A stretch of 64,000 bases of DNA from Lysinibacillus contaminans (lineage in GTDB: Bacteria > Bacillota > Bacilli > Bacillales_A > Planococcaceae), in contig NZ_LGRV01000007.1 in NCBI RefSeq assembly GCF_001278945.1, forward strand, positions 176,842 through 240,841, read 5' to 3'. Below are positions 26,447 through 35,751 of the stretch, piece after piece; positions within the stretch are counted from its first letter, which is position 1; each line of letters opens with the position of its first letter. Both the position numbers and the translations under genes were made by a program. A model generated the notes under the pieces. That model saw only the letters and a list, made by a program, of their open reading frames with translations, was not told where the DNA came from and did not search any database.

Positions 26447-27580
26447 TTAGGCTTTCACCAACTGTAACTTACGTGCCTCTGCAATACTTGAAGCACCAGC
26501 AAGCGCTAACGATACTTTAAATTCTTCGTAAATATTTTGCATCACTTGTTCAACACCTGCTTGCCCGGCTAATGCAAGACCGTAAACAAATGGACGACCA
26601 ATCGCAACCGCATCTGCGCCAAGTGCTAATGCCTTTAACACATCAATCCCGCTATACACGCCGCTGTCTAAAATGACAGGTACGCGTCCTGCTACAACCT
26701 CCACAATTGAGGGAAGTGCATCTAAGCTGCCGATGACACCATCTAATTGACGGCCACCATGATTGGAAACGATGATCCCATCGATTCCGTTTTCGAGAGC
26801 AAGCTGAGCGTCGTCAGGATGTAAAATGCCTTTTAAGTAGATTGGCAGCGTTGTGCGCATTTTCAGCTCTGCGACATGTTCCCACGTCATATGAGGGTGG
26901 TATATATTATCGATGACTGAAGCAACATAGCTGTCAAAGCTGTCATCAGGTAAAGCTTCTGTGAAAACAGGGTCTTGCATGTAATTTCCTTTGGCAAAAC
27001 CTAATTTTAATGGAGAGAATTGATTGCGCACATCTTCTGTTCGCCAGCCAAGCATCACTGTATCAATCGTAAGAACGATGGCTGAGAAGCCTGCTTTTTC
27101 AGCGCGTTCCACCATGCTATAGGAAATATCCTCGTTTTTTGACCAATACAATTGGAAGAGACGCGTGCTATTTGGTGCGGCTTTCGCAACGTCTTCCATT
27201 GAATAAGTCGACACTGTACTTTGGATGTATGGTATCGATAATTTTTCTGCAGCTTTTGCAACAGCAGGTTCACCATCTGGATGCTCCATGCCGTTCATAC
27301 CAACTGGCGCAAAAAGAAGCGGTGTTGGGAAGGTTTTGCCGAACAATGAAATCGACGTGTCTAACTGCGATACATCTCGTAAAAAACGAGGTGTAATACT
27401 ATATTTTTCGAAGGCTGTACGGTTGTTACGAAGTGTTTGTTCGTTACCAGCACCAGATTGAATATAACCAAATGGACCTACTTCTAGTTTTTCTTTTGCA
27501 GCTTTTTCTAAGTCTGAAAAGGCGATAGGAAAGGGCTTTTCAGCTTTGATGTTTTGTAAAAGTAAATCACTATTTGTCAT
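26447..27580 (-). CDS. FMN-dependent alpha-hydroxy-acid oxidase (lactate-oxidase type), last gene of the S-box met operon
   Basis: 377-residue TIM-barrel flavoprotein oxidising an L-alpha-hydroxy acid to the oxo acid. Seen: GPFGYIQSGAGNEQTL near the N-terminus, LFAPVGMNGMEHPDG, FQLYWSKNEDI, SNHGGRQLDG with the catalytic His and Arg, and DSGVYSGIDVLKALALGADAVAIGRP (FMN phosphate site). ATG 27580 follows AGGTG; the frame also opens at GTG 27589. It starts 9 bp after metI with no terminator between, so it should be under the SAM riboswitch. Lactate oxidase is the usual label, but the context suggests a methionine-related hydroxy acid. Confidence 0.88.
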   Translation of the reverse strand: MTNSDLLLQNIKAEKPFPIAFSDLEKAAKEKLEVGPFGYIQSGAGNEQTLRNNRTAFEKYSITPRFLRDVSQLDTSISLFGKTFPTPLLFAPVGMNGMEHPDGEPAVAKAAEKLSIPYIQSTVSTYSMEDVAKAAPNSTRLFQLYWSKNEDISYSMVERAEKAGFSAIVLTIDTVMLGWRTEDVRNQFSPLKLGFAKGNYMQDPVFTEALPDDSFDSYVASVIDNIYHPHMTWEHVAELKMRTTLPIYLKGILHPDDAQLALENGIDGIIVSNHGGRQLDGVIGSLDALPSIVEVVAGRVPVILDSGVYSGIDVLKALALGADAVAIGRPFVYGLALAGQAGVEQVMQNIYEEFKVSLALAGASSIAEARKLQLVKA

Positions 27581-27589
27581 GATAATCAC

Positions 27590-28261
27590 CTAATCCTTTT
27601 TAAGTTTATTGGCTACACGGTTACCAAATGATTGAATGCTTTGTACAAGAATGATTAATAAGAATACCGTGACATACATAATGTCGACTTCATAACGTAA
27701 ATGACCGTAGCGGTAGGCAAGGTCACCAAGACCACCAGCACCGACAAGACCTGCCATTGCAGTTGCACCGATTAAGCCGATCGTTGCAATTGTTAAGCCA
27801 AGCATCATCGAAGGGCGAGCTTCACGTAATAATACATGCCATACAATTTGTGTACGCTTAATGCCCATTGCTTTGTAAGCTTCTAATACGCCTGATTCAA
27901 CTTCGAGTAAGGCAGTTTCGATTAAACGCGCTAAATAAGGTGCTGTATAAATGACAAGTGGCACGATAGCTCCTTTTACTCCAATTGTTGTGCCGACAAT
28001 CTCTTTCGTTAATGGCAAAATAAAGAATAATAAAATAATGAACGGTACCGAGCGAATAATGTTGATGATTAAGTTTAATAGTTGATAGAAAAATTTATTG
28101 GCATACATTTGCCCAGGGCGTGTCAGTACAAGAAGCGCGCCAAGGGGAACACCGATAAGTATAGAAAATAACAGTGAAATACTTACCATTTGGAATGTTT
28201 GTAGGGCTGCTTCAAATATAATTTCCCACCACTGGTCGATAAAATCAGTTATCAAATTCAT
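27590..28261 (-). CDS. metI: Methionine ABC transporter permease
   Basis: 223-residue permease with about five membrane helices and the ABC-coupling loop EAYKAMGIKRTQIVWHVLLREA (about residues 120-140), typical of MetI. Overlaps the metN stop by four bases. Forms the membrane channel of the MetNIQ importer for methionine and close analogues. Confidence 0.94.
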   Translation of the reverse strand: MNLITDFIDQWWEIIFEAALQTFQMVSISLLFSILIGVPLGALLVLTRPGQMYANKFFYQLLNLIINIIRSVPFIILLFFILPLTKEIVGTTIGVKGAIVPLVIYTAPYLARLIETALLEVESGVLEAYKAMGIKRTQIVWHVLLREARPSMMLGLTIATIGLIGATAMAGLVGAGGLGDLAYRYGHLRYEVDIMYVTVFLLIILVQSIQSFGNRVANKLKKD

Positions 28262-29280
28262 ACACTAGTTCCTCCTAACACTTCCGTGATCACACCGCTC
28301 GCTTGGAAAAACTGCAATGCTTTTTGTACGTCAGCTTGTTCGCCGTTAATATGTGTCACAATATTGCCGACAACACCGTTTTTAAGCTCAATAATATTGG
28401 CAGTCAAAATATTTGGTTTCACATTAAATTGGAGAGCCGCTTCAGTAATAAGTGGATTTCCTGTGCTTTCACCAACAAAGGTAAGTCGTGTGACAGCACC
28501 AGATAAATTTAAATGCTCGATTAATGAAGGTGCTAATGTACGTTGTGAAATTGTATTGAGAAACTTTTGTGTTGTTTTATGTGCAGGTTTTGTAAATAAA
28601 TTAATAGCTGAACCTTGCTCAACGACTTTTCCGTTTTCAAGAACTGTGACTTGGTCGCAAATTTTTTGGATGACGTTCATTTCATGCGTAATGAGTAAAA
28701 TCGTAATGCCTAATTCTGCGTTGATTTTTAGTAGTAGGTCTAAAATTGAATCGGTTGTTTCGGGATCGAGTGCACTTGTTGCTTCATCACTTAGTAAAAT
28801 TTCAGGTTCCTGCGATAGTGCGCGGGCAATCGCGACACGTTGTTTTTGCCCACCGGATAGCTGGCTTGGATAGCTTTGCTGACGATCTGTTAAGCCAACA
28901 ATAGTTAAGTATTTGTCAACGCGTGTTGCGACTTCTTTTTTGCTATAACCAAGCAAGCGTAGAGGAATCGCTACATTTTCATATACAGTCGCAGTTTTTA
29001 GTAGGTTGAAGCCCTGAAAAATCATACCAATTTTTTGGCGTGTTTTACGTAGCTCGCTTTCAGATAGCTTGGTTAAATCAACACCGTCAATTTGGACGTT
29101 ACCTGAAGTAGGTCGCTCCAATAAATTCACGCAGCGAATTAGCGTACTTTTCCCGGCACCACTGTAGCCAATTACACCGTGGATTTCACCTTTTTCAACG
29201 TGCAAATTAATATCATCAACAGCTCGAACTATGCCACTTTTCGTTTGAAATTGTTTCGTAATGTTTTGTAATTGAATCAT
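28258..29280 (-). CDS. metN: Methionine ABC transporter ATP-binding protein
   Basis: 340-residue ABC ATPase. Walker A GYSGAGKST (about 38), Q-loop, signature LSGGQKQRVAIARAL (about 140), Walker B EILLSDEATSALD and the H-loop ITHEM are intact. The extra C-terminal 75 residues fit the NIL domain, which binds methionine and shuts transport when cell methionine is high. AAGGAG precedes the ATG. Confidence 0.95.
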   Translation of the reverse strand: MIQLQNITKQFQTKSGIVRAVDDINLHVEKGEIHGVIGYSGAGKSTLIRCVNLLERPTSGNVQIDGVDLTKLSESELRKTRQKIGMIFQGFNLLKTATVYENVAIPLRLLGYSKKEVATRVDKYLTIVGLTDRQQSYPSQLSGGQKQRVAIARALSQEPEILLSDEATSALDPETTDSILDLLLKINAELGITILLITHEMNVIQKICDQVTVLENGKVVEQGSAINLFTKPAHKTTQKFLNTISQRTLAPSLIEHLNLSGAVTRLTFVGESTGNPLITEAALQFNVKPNILTANIIELKNGVVGNIVTHINGEQADVQKALQFFQASGVITEVLGGTSV

Positions 29281-29302
29281 GTTGTCACTCCTTTTTTTGA
29301 AA

Positions 29303-29333
29303 GATAAAAAGCTACCGTGAGTAACGGTAACTT
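29303..29333 (-). terminator. Terminator-like hairpin between metQ and metN
   Basis: On the minus strand AGTTACCGT pairs with ACGGTAGCT (one G-T pair), followed by TTTT. It would let metQ be made in excess over metN-metI, as is common for binding proteins. Confidence 0.7.
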
Positions 29334-29348
29334 TTTAGAAATAATGCA

Positions 29349-30170
29349 TTACCAAGTTGGGATGATAGAACCACCAAATTCTTCTTCAATAAACTTACGT
29401 ACCTTTTCCGAGTGGTAAGATTCAATAAGTGTTTTCACAACAGCATCATCTTTATTTTCAGCGCGTACAACTAGATGGTTAGCATAAGGAGAATCGATTG
29501 CTTCAATTAACAATGCTTCTTCAGATGGATTAATACCTGCATCAAGTGCGTAGTTAGTGTTAATTGCTGCTGCATCTACTTCAGGTAATTGCTTAGGAAT
29601 TTGTGCAGCCTCTAATTCGATAAATTTAAGGTTTTTAGGATTTTCATCTAAATCATGAATTGTAGCTTTTGCATGGTTTTCTTCATTAATTTTGATGTAA
29701 CCAGCATCTTCTAAAATATAAAGTGCGCGAGTGCTATTCGTTGGATCATTTGGAATACCGATTGTTGCACCGTCTGGAACATCATCAAAGCTATCAAATT
29801 TATCAGAGTAGAAGCCCATTGGACTAATATAAGTAGCGCCAACAGATACTAGATTTGTTCCTTTATCTTCATTAAATTGCACTAAGAAAGGGCTATGTTG
29901 GTAGCTGTTTGCATCAATCGAGCCTTCATCAAGTGATGTATTTGGTAATATATAGTCGGAAAATACTTTTAGCTCGATATCTAAGCCTTTTTCCGCTGCT
30001 ACTTCTTCTACAACCTCCATGATTTGTTCATGTGGGCCTGCTGTCACGCCGATTAATAATTTATCTTCACTTAATGCTTGTCCTTTTTCCACATCATCAC
30101 TACCACAAGCAGCAAGTGCCCCAGTTAAAATAATTGCTGATAAAAATAAACCGAATTTGTTTTTCTTCAT
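29349..30170 (-). CDS. metQ: Methionine-binding lipoprotein of the MetNIQ transporter
   Basis: 273-residue NLPA-family lipoprotein. Signal peptide MKKNKFGLFLSAIILTGALA then lipidated Cys in LAAC. Family marks: GVTAGPHEQIMEVV, DYILPNTSLDEGSIDANSYQH, NDPTNSTRALYILE and INTNYALDAGINP. ATG 30170 is chosen because GGAGG lies 10 nt before it and the signal peptide starts there. First gene after the SAM riboswitch; metQ first is a less usual order than metN-metI-metQ. Confidence 0.95.
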   Translation of the reverse strand: MKKNKFGLFLSAIILTGALAACGSDDVEKGQALSEDKLLIGVTAGPHEQIMEVVEEVAAEKGLDIELKVFSDYILPNTSLDEGSIDANSYQHSPFLVQFNEDKGTNLVSVGATYISPMGFYSDKFDSFDDVPDGATIGIPNDPTNSTRALYILEDAGYIKINEENHAKATIHDLDENPKNLKFIELEAAQIPKQLPEVDAAAINTNYALDAGINPSEEALLIEAIDSPYANHLVVRAENKDDAVVKTLIESYHSEKVRKFIEEEFGGSIIPTW

Positions 30171-30217
30171 GTGTGTTATTCCTCCAATGTATATATGTAT
30201 AGTTGGTATTTTGAAAT

Positions 30218-30376
30218 TTAAAAAGCCTCTCAAGATGTTTCGGCAGGAGAGGCACGGAAATAACCTCTCTTATCTTTCAAAACAAAAACTGTTTTGCAGG
30301 ATTTAGCACCTTTCTGATGTTCAGATGGTTGCCGAGCTTCACAGGGCCAGTCCCTCAGCTACTCTTGATAAGAGAT
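30218..30376 (-). ncRNA. SAM-I (S-box) riboswitch with terminator, controlling metQNI and the oxidase
   Basis: On the minus strand the aptamer runs from CTCTTATCAAGAG (P1 5' side, about 30376) through GAGGGACTGGCCC, CTCGGCAACC and AGGTGCTAAATCC to GATAAGAGA (P1 3' side, ending about 30266). All are hallmark S-box sequences. The expression platform follows: GCCTCTC pairs with GAGAGGC (30225-30253) ahead of TTTTT. SAM binding should favour the terminator, so the operon is on when SAM is low. Confidence 0.97.
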
Positions 30377-30459
30377 ACTTATTAAATTAAAAACTATTGA
30401 AATAACAATATATTAAAAAACTTTATAAATCAAGAACTTTTCAGAAAATGATAAATATT

Positions 30460-31635
30460 CTACATTTTCGCAGAGAATAAGCCTAATTTATCGATTCTTA
30501 CCATCGTTTCACGTAGCCGATCTTCGCTTACAAGTAAACCAACACGGACATAACCTTCACCATATTCACCAAAACCATTCCCAGCAGCTACAGCGATATC
30601 TGCTTTTTCGAGAAGAAGATTGGCGAAGTCTTCGCTACTGAAACCACTAGGGACAGGAAGCCATGCAAAGAATGAACCTTTTGGTGCTGTCACTTGCCAA
30701 CCGATACGCTCTGCTTCTTCCACAAGTACGTCGCGACGACGCTCATAAGTTGCTCGTAGTTCATTAGCGCACTCTTGAGAAGCAGTGAGTGCGACTGCTG
30801 CTGCTTGTTGGACAGCCGGGAACTGGCTACAAAATAGATGATCTTGAATGAGATTAATAGCTTCAATAATTTTAGCATTCCCTACAGCAAAGCCGATACG
30901 CCAGCCTGCCATATTGTACGTTTTCGATAATGTGTACATTTCAATGCCTACATCTTTGGCACCTTCTGCTTGCATGAAGCTGACAGGTTTAACGCCATCA
31001 AAACCAATTGCACCATAGGCAAAATCGTGAGAAATGACAAGGTCGTGTTCTTTTGCGAAGCGAACAGTTTCCTCAAAGAATGCCAGATTTGCTGTGCCAC
31101 CAGTTGGGTTATTTGGATAGTTTAAATAGAGTAACTTAGCACGTTCTTTTACTTCATCTGATACGTTGTTGTAATCCGGTAGAAAGTCATTTTCAGCTAA
31201 AAGCGGCATCACATGATAATTGACGTCACCTAACACAACACCGGATAAATAATCCGGGTAGCCTGGATCAGGGAGTAGCATGTAATCACCAGGATTTAAA
31301 ATGGCCATTGGTAGTTCGACGAGCCCGATTTTTGTTCCGCCGAGAATCGCTACTTCGGTATCTGGATCGATATCAACATTGTATTCGCGTTTGTAAAAGT
31401 CTGCTGCGGCCTGACGTAATTCTTGTACACCTCTAAACGGAGGGTACTTATGATTTTGTGGGTTTTCAGCCGCTTCTTGTAATGCCTTGATAATATGTGG
31501 AGGTGTTGGTTGGTCAGGATTTCCTTGACCAAGATTAATGACATCGCGACCTTCTGCTAGTGCAGCATTTACTTTTTGCACAAGTGCGGCAAAAAATTGA
31601 GTCGGGAGTTGTTGTAGTTTTTTCGAAAATTCCAT
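30460..31635 (-). CDS. mtnE: PLP aminotransferase, probably MtnE of methionine salvage
   Basis: 391-residue class I aminotransferase. Seen: INLGQGNPDQPTPPHI, GGTKIGLVELPMAILNPGD, NYPNNPTGG, DFAYGAIGFDG and SLSKTYNMAGWRIGFAVGN with the PLP lysine, and a C-terminal YVRVGLL. In B. subtilis the neighbour pair ykrU-ykrV (mtnU-mtnE) acts in methionine salvage, MtnE transaminating 4-methylthio-2-oxobutyrate to methionine. Here it is divergent from an MtnU-like gene and next to the S-box met operon, which supports that role. ATG 31635 has AAGGTG seven bases before; ATG 31641 is too close. Confidence 0.85.
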   Translation of the reverse strand: MEFSKKLQQLPTQFFAALVQKVNAALAEGRDVINLGQGNPDQPTPPHIIKALQEAAENPQNHKYPPFRGVQELRQAAADFYKREYNVDIDPDTEVAILGGTKIGLVELPMAILNPGDYMLLPDPGYPDYLSGVVLGDVNYHVMPLLAENDFLPDYNNVSDEVKERAKLLYLNYPNNPTGGTANLAFFEETVRFAKEHDLVISHDFAYGAIGFDGVKPVSFMQAEGAKDVGIEMYTLSKTYNMAGWRIGFAVGNAKIIEAINLIQDHLFCSQFPAVQQAAAVALTASQECANELRATYERRRDVLVEEAERIGWQVTAPKGSFFAWLPVPSGFSSEDFANLLLEKADIAVAAGNGFGEYGEGYVRVGLLVSEDRLRETMVRIDKLGLFSAKM

Positions 31636-31730
31636 GTACATTCACCTTTTTCAGAATATAATAATTACTAATAGATTATGTTGCAAATACTATTACTTTT
31701 TTTACTAAATGTCTAGAGGAGGATGAAATC

Positions 31731-32522
31731 GTGAAAATAGGTTGTATCCAATTAAATGTAGGTTTTGGCAAGGTGGAAGAAAATTTTGCACGAGCAGAAG
31801 ATAAAATTCGAGAAGCTGCAAGTCTTGGAGCAGAAATTATTGTCTTACCGGAAATGTGGAATACGGGCTATGCACTCGAAAAATTACCAGAGCTTGCAGA
31901 CGTTGATGGTGAACGTACGAAAGCATTTTTACAAGGCTTGGCTAAGGAACTGAGTGTGCATATTATCGGTGGATCTGTTTCAACGAAGAAGGACGATAAA
32001 TTTTACAATACGACGTACACGTTCAATAAAGATGGTGAGCAGGTAGGCGAATATAGTAAGGCTCATTTATTCCGTTTAATGGACGAGCATTTATATCTAG
32101 AAGCAGGGGATAGCATGAATCGTTTCCAACTGGGAGATATCGAAGCTGCAGGTGTGATTTGTTACGATATTCGCTTCCCAGAATGGCTGCGTGCCCATGC
32201 ACTAGACGGTGCAAAAGTAATATTCGTGCCAGCACAATGGCCAACACCACGTATTGATCATTGGAAAACATTATTACAAGCACGTGCCATCGAAAACCAG
32301 TGCTTTGTGATTGCTGTTAACCGTATTGCCAACAAAGTAGAAAACTTTAATGGACAATCCATGGTTATTCAGCCATGGGGTGAGGTACTTTGGGTTGGAG
32401 CTGAAGATGAAGAGGTTGCTGTCATTGACGTCGATTTCTCAATTGTCGATGAAGTACGCGGAAGAATCCCCGTCTATGAGGATAGACGACCAGAGCTTTA
32501 CGGGGGAGTAGTAAAAAAATAA
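31731..32522 (+). CDS. mtnU: Carbon-nitrogen hydrolase (nitrilase family), probably MtnU/omega-amidase
   Basis: 263-residue nitrilase-superfamily amidase. The Glu-Lys-Cys triad is visible: LPEMWNTGYA (Glu), YSKAHLFRLMDEH (Lys) and GVICYDIRFPEWLRA (Cys, about 142). Starts at GTG 31731 with GAGGAGG eight bases upstream. Divergent from mtnE as a pair; omega-amidases remove the 2-oxoglutaramate left when glutamine is the amino donor for MtnE. Confidence 0.85.
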   Translation: MKIGCIQLNVGFGKVEENFARAEDKIREAASLGAEIIVLPEMWNTGYALEKLPELADVDGERTKAFLQGLAKELSVHIIGGSVSTKKDDKFYNTTYTFNKDGEQVGEYSKAHLFRLMDEHLYLEAGDSMNRFQLGDIEAAGVICYDIRFPEWLRAHALDGAKVIFVPAQWPTPRIDHWKTLLQARAIENQCFVIAVNRIANKVENFNGQSMVIQPWGEVLWVGAEDEEVAVIDVDFSIVDEVRGRIPVYEDRRPELYGGVVKK

Positions 32523-32531
32523 CGATAAAAT

Positions 32532-32570
32532 AAACCCAGCAGATGCACCACTTTTTCTGCTGGGTTTTTA
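32532..32570. terminator. Terminator after mtnU
   Basis: AAACCCAGCAG pairs with CTGCTGGGTTT (11 bp), 14-base loop, then TTA on the plus strand. Its right end overlaps the stop codon of the small minus-strand gene. Confidence 0.88.
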
Positions 32571-32666
32571 AAGCATGAGGTAGGCAAGTCGTATTATAAG
32601 CACGAAGAAAGCGCAACCAGCTAACAGCAGTAATAGTTGCATTCTTTTTTTTAATGTATCATCCAT
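32568..32666 (-). CDS. Tiny membrane protein, 32 residues
   Basis: Too short for usual gene finders. Reads MDDTLKKRMQ, then a leucine-rich hydrophobic helix (LLLLLAGCAFFVLIIRLAYL), ML, stop. A near-perfect AGGAGG sits seven bases before the ATG. Convergent with mtnU and sharing its terminator region. Function unknown; small single-helix proteins often modulate a membrane complex or act as toxins, but nothing here decides. Confidence 0.6.
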   Translation of the reverse strand: MDDTLKKRMQLLLLLAGCAFFVLIIRLAYLML

Positions 32667-32939
32667 TCATATCCTCCTGCTGCATAAACATTAAGTTAGA
32701 AAGGAGAGAACTACCGCCATAGATTAAAAAGGTAATATGACCCCTGTTACGGATAAAAGACCAAGTGTTATACAGATATTATGTGTAATTTGGAACGCTA
32801 ATAAACTGGAAATACTAGCAACCATCAATGCCATGAAAGAATTGCTGGCATGTACTGTAATAAGGACAATCTGTGGGACGAACATATCGCTCTTGATGCG
32901 CCACGATGACCTTACTTACAACAATTAGAAAACCTTGAA

Positions 32940-33265
32940 GGTTGTAAGGATCCTAAAAGGTAATATGGTACCAAGATTTTGCCTCGTTTACAGTGCGTGC
33001 TATACTTTCAAGCTCAAAAATTATCTCCACCAATAGCGCAACAATTAATCCATAAAACGGCCATTCGAATTTTTTAGTTGTTCAATATCTAGTATGGCCA
33101 CCCCAAACAAAACTAAAAACCCTAGTATGTAAAAAAAAGCTGCTTTGAAATAATAAACTCGTAGTCTGTTCAAAAACTACACTATTAGAATGTACAAAAA
33201 GACAACTGATTACGCCGAGTATAATTAAACTAATTACTACACTTTTATGAGGCCACTGAAAACTC
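32940..33265 (-). pseudogene. Decayed gene for a small membrane protein
   Basis: Minus-strand reading shows coding-like pieces in shifting frames: WPHKSVVISLIILGVISCLF (about 33255-33195), then FKAAFFYILGFLVLFGVAIL and DIEQL (about 33150-33075), then KKFEWPFYGLIVALLVEIIF and ELESIARTVNEAKSW (about 33070-32965). The breaks fall at an eight-base and a six-base A-run and at an internal stop, as expected for frameshift decay. No intact frame or start remains. Family not recognised. Confidence 0.45.
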
Positions 33266-33305
33266 TAAATTGGTATTTTTTCACACTAGTATAATTTTAT
33301 TATGC

Positions 33306-33359
33306 AAGGATTTAGTGCGACTTACGCTGTGTCTGCGAACGCTAGAGCGCTAAATCCTT
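33306..33359. repeat. 13-bp inverted repeat (hairpin)
   Basis: AAGGATTTAGTGC (33306-33318) pairs with GCGCTAAATCCTT (33347-33359) with one G-T pair, 28-base loop. No T-run of terminator type follows directly. Confidence 0.55.
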
Positions 33360-33730
33360 AAGGTCATATTTTTGTTAAAGAATTTATTGGGAAATCACTT
33401 TTTCAGTGCCCTTACTTCTATCAACCCTTCTTTTTATCACTATTCCAACAACCTACTATATTTATTTAAATTAAGTGGCGGTGCACTTAAAAAGTTTCAA
33501 ATTAGAGATTGGAAAATACTCACTTGAACAATAAGCGTTTAATGCTGCAATAGCCAATTCAATTTGAATGAATAGTAATGGTACTGATGTTATTAACCGA
33601 TTCATTATGTAATCAATAATATATTTAGTTTTCAAGGCAAATCTTTGTGAAAATTTTACAAAAAAATCACACAGGCTTTATATCTCAACATTATGCTTAC
33701 TAGTAAGAGTGAGTGAAGGAGCCTAAGAGG

Positions 33731-35401
33731 ATGCGTTTTTTTAGTTACATAAAAGTAAAGGATAAGTTACTTGTACTAATGATTGTCTGTGTACTGTCCA
33801 ACGTACTGCTAGGAGTGTTTAGTGTAGATTATTTGCGAAAAACGTCATGGCATGCGAGTAAAAGTTATACGCAGGGGCTTGTCCCGATTGGATGGTTAAA
33901 TGAGTTAGAGGAAGCCCAACGACAAATGGATTTTTTAGTGACAACGAGTGGTAATCTTCAGGAGTTAGCTACGCTTTTACAAAATGTCGAGCAACCTTTA
34001 CATCAGTTAGAAAGCTTGGATATCGATAAAAAGATAAATCATCAGGTGAAAAAATATAAAACGCTACTAGCGCAACAAACAGAATTAGTAGACAACTATG
34101 GACAATTGAGTGGGGATTCTCTAAAGAAATTTTATGAACGATCGTATTTACCTGTGAGTCAGCAAAATCACACTCTATTAGAAGAAACACAAAGCTATTT
34201 GGTACAACGCGCGGAGGAACAGCAAGCGGCTTATCAAAAGGATGTGCAATTTGCCTATTGGTTACTAGGTGGTGTTTGTTTATTTGTAGTGCTACTTGTT
34301 ATCGCCATTGGTTATGTAGCGGCTAGGGCGGTCAATGTGCCAACGCGTCAGCTAAAATCTTTGTTAAAGCGTGCGGAGCAAGGTGATTTTACAGGGAGTG
34401 CTAGCTATGTGGCACAGGATGAGTTGGGAGAAGTTGTCCTTTCCTATAACCAAATGGTGACAGAGGTGAAGAGGCTTTTGCTGACTGTAACAAGTAGTGC
34501 ACATGAAGTTGAAGGGATGACGGAAAAATTGCAAGAGTCGTCTGAACAAGCAACCACGACAACGATGAAGATGGCGAAGGATATTAAAAAGATTTCAGAT
34601 TCAACAACCGTTTCGACAACGAAATTAGCCTCGAACACGGCTTCTTTAGATGAAGTGCTAAAAGGCGTGCAGATCATTGTAGAAAAAGTGAAGTCTGTTG
34701 AGCGGTTTGCCTATGAGGCGGCAAGTGATGCTGAAAGTGGGACTGACATTGTCCAGGCAAATTTATCGCAAATGCAGTTGATCAAGCAGGCCGTTGAAAA
34801 ATCAAATATAGCTATTTCAAATCTTCTCGAGCGGGCAGAGACCATTGATCAAATGGTGGAGGTCATTGAAAAAATAACGGCACAGACAAATTTATTGGCA
34901 CTGAATGCATCAATTGAAGCGGCAAGGGCGGGTGAACACGGAAAGGGCTTTGCGGTTGTTGCCAACGAAGTGCGGAAATTAGCTGAGCAAACCGTACGTT
35001 CAACACAAATGATCACGTCTATTGTGCAAAATATTCATGGTGATTCTCAGTATGCGGTGCAAATGATGGAAGGTGTATTGTCGGCGACTGATAAAGGAGT
35101 AGCAGTCACAGGACAAACAGCCACAAGCTTCGAGCACATTTTAGAAAAAGTGCATACGATTAAGCCGTATATGATGGAAGTATCGACAACGGTACAACAA
35201 ATTGCCAGCCATACAGAAAAGGTTAGCCAGGATGCACTTATGCTCACATCGTTTTCAGATGTGAATGCAACTTCTACTAAACATGTAGCGACACTGACAA
35301 CTGAACAGCTTAAAGCGCAGCAACATTTCCATAATTATATAAAGGAAGTGCGGAAGGTATCGAAATTGCTGCAAATTGCTGTGAAACGTTTTTCGATATA
35401 A
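33731..35401 (+). CDS. Methyl-accepting chemotaxis protein
   Basis: 556 residues. First membrane helix about 13-33, outside four-helix-bundle-like sensor (about 35-175), second helix about 178-202 ([20 protein letters not shown]), HAMP linker (about 203-256), then a long cytoplasmic coiled coil. The kinase-contact hairpin tip, [19 protein letters not shown], then [18 protein letters not shown], is intact (about 390-430). It should signal to CheA/CheW; ligand unknown. ATG 33731 has AAGGAG nine bases before; a GTG at 33713 overlaps that site. Confidence 0.94.
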   Translation: MRFFSYIKVKDKLLVLMIVCVLSNVLLGVFSVDYLRKTSWHASKSYTQGLVPIGWLNELEEAQRQMDFLVTTSGNLQELATLLQNVEQPLHQLESLDIDKKINHQVKKYKTLLAQQTELVDNYGQLSGDSLKKFYERSYLPVSQQNHTLLEETQSYLVQRAEEQQAAYQKDVQFAYWLLGGVCLFVVLLVIAIGYVAARAVNVPTRQLKSLLKRAEQGDFTGSASYVAQDELGEVVLSYNQMVTEVKRLLLTVTSSAHEVEGMTEKLQESSEQATTTTMKMAKDIKKISDSTTVSTTKLASNTASLDEVLKGVQIIVEKVKSVERFAYEAASDAESGTDIVQANLSQMQLIKQAVEKSNIAISNLLERAETIDQMVEVIEKITAQTNLLALNASIEAARAGEHGKGFAVVANEVRKLAEQTVRSTQMITSIVQNIHGDSQYAVQMMEGVLSATDKGVAVTGQTATSFEHILEKVHTIKPYMMEVSTTVQQIASHTEKVSQDALMLTSFSDVNATSTKHVATLTTEQLKAQQHFHNYIKEVRKVSKLLQIAVKRFSI

Positions 35402-35751
35402 TAAATAATGTGTAGTGTACGGAAATACTGGAATTTCGAGAAAAATGAGAACTTTACTTTATGGAATGTCATAGAGAGGGTTCTTTTTTTTTTATGGGGG
35501 AATCTATATTTGTGTTTTCTAGAAATACATATGTGTTTTTTTGCTAATTTCGGAACAATATTTACGAGGAATCATATACTGATAGTAGAGGTTTTTTTGT
35601 TGAATTTTCAAAAACTTTAGAATTTTGTATTGTGTTTTTAAAACGAACACATTATAATGGGGAACATCGAAAGTGTTAATTAATCAATGTTTAAGACAAA
35701 TATAATGTACTTTCTGAAAATACAAATGTTTGCTGTCGGAGGTTATTGGAT
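35402..35751. other. Gap between the receptor and threonine dehydrogenase genes
   Basis: A weak terminator may lie near 35447-35492 (AGAAC with GTTCT then a long T-run). The promoter above is the only other feature. The 70-codon frame 35408-35620 lacks a ribosome site and was not accepted. Confidence 0.4.
35630..35658 (+). promoter_or_regulatory. Sigma-A promoter of the threonine dehydrogenase gene
   Basis: TTGTGT, 17-bp spacer, TATAAT, about 94 bp before the start codon. The -10 box lies within the palindrome CATTATAATG. Confidence 0.6.

Larger units (their letters stand above)
32667..33730. other. 1-kb gap before the chemotaxis receptor
   Basis: Holds the decayed gene and the 13-bp hairpin above. 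A 63-codon plus-strand frame at 32737-32928 has no convincing ribosome site. Nothing recognisable lies in 33365-33700. Confidence 0.45.

Noticed and set aside
32737-32928. 63-codon frame downstream of the microprotein
   Set aside because: Poor ribosome site and no recognisable features; lies in decaying sequence.
35408-35620. 70-codon frame after the chemotaxis receptor
   Set aside because: T-rich low-complexity translation, no ribosome site.
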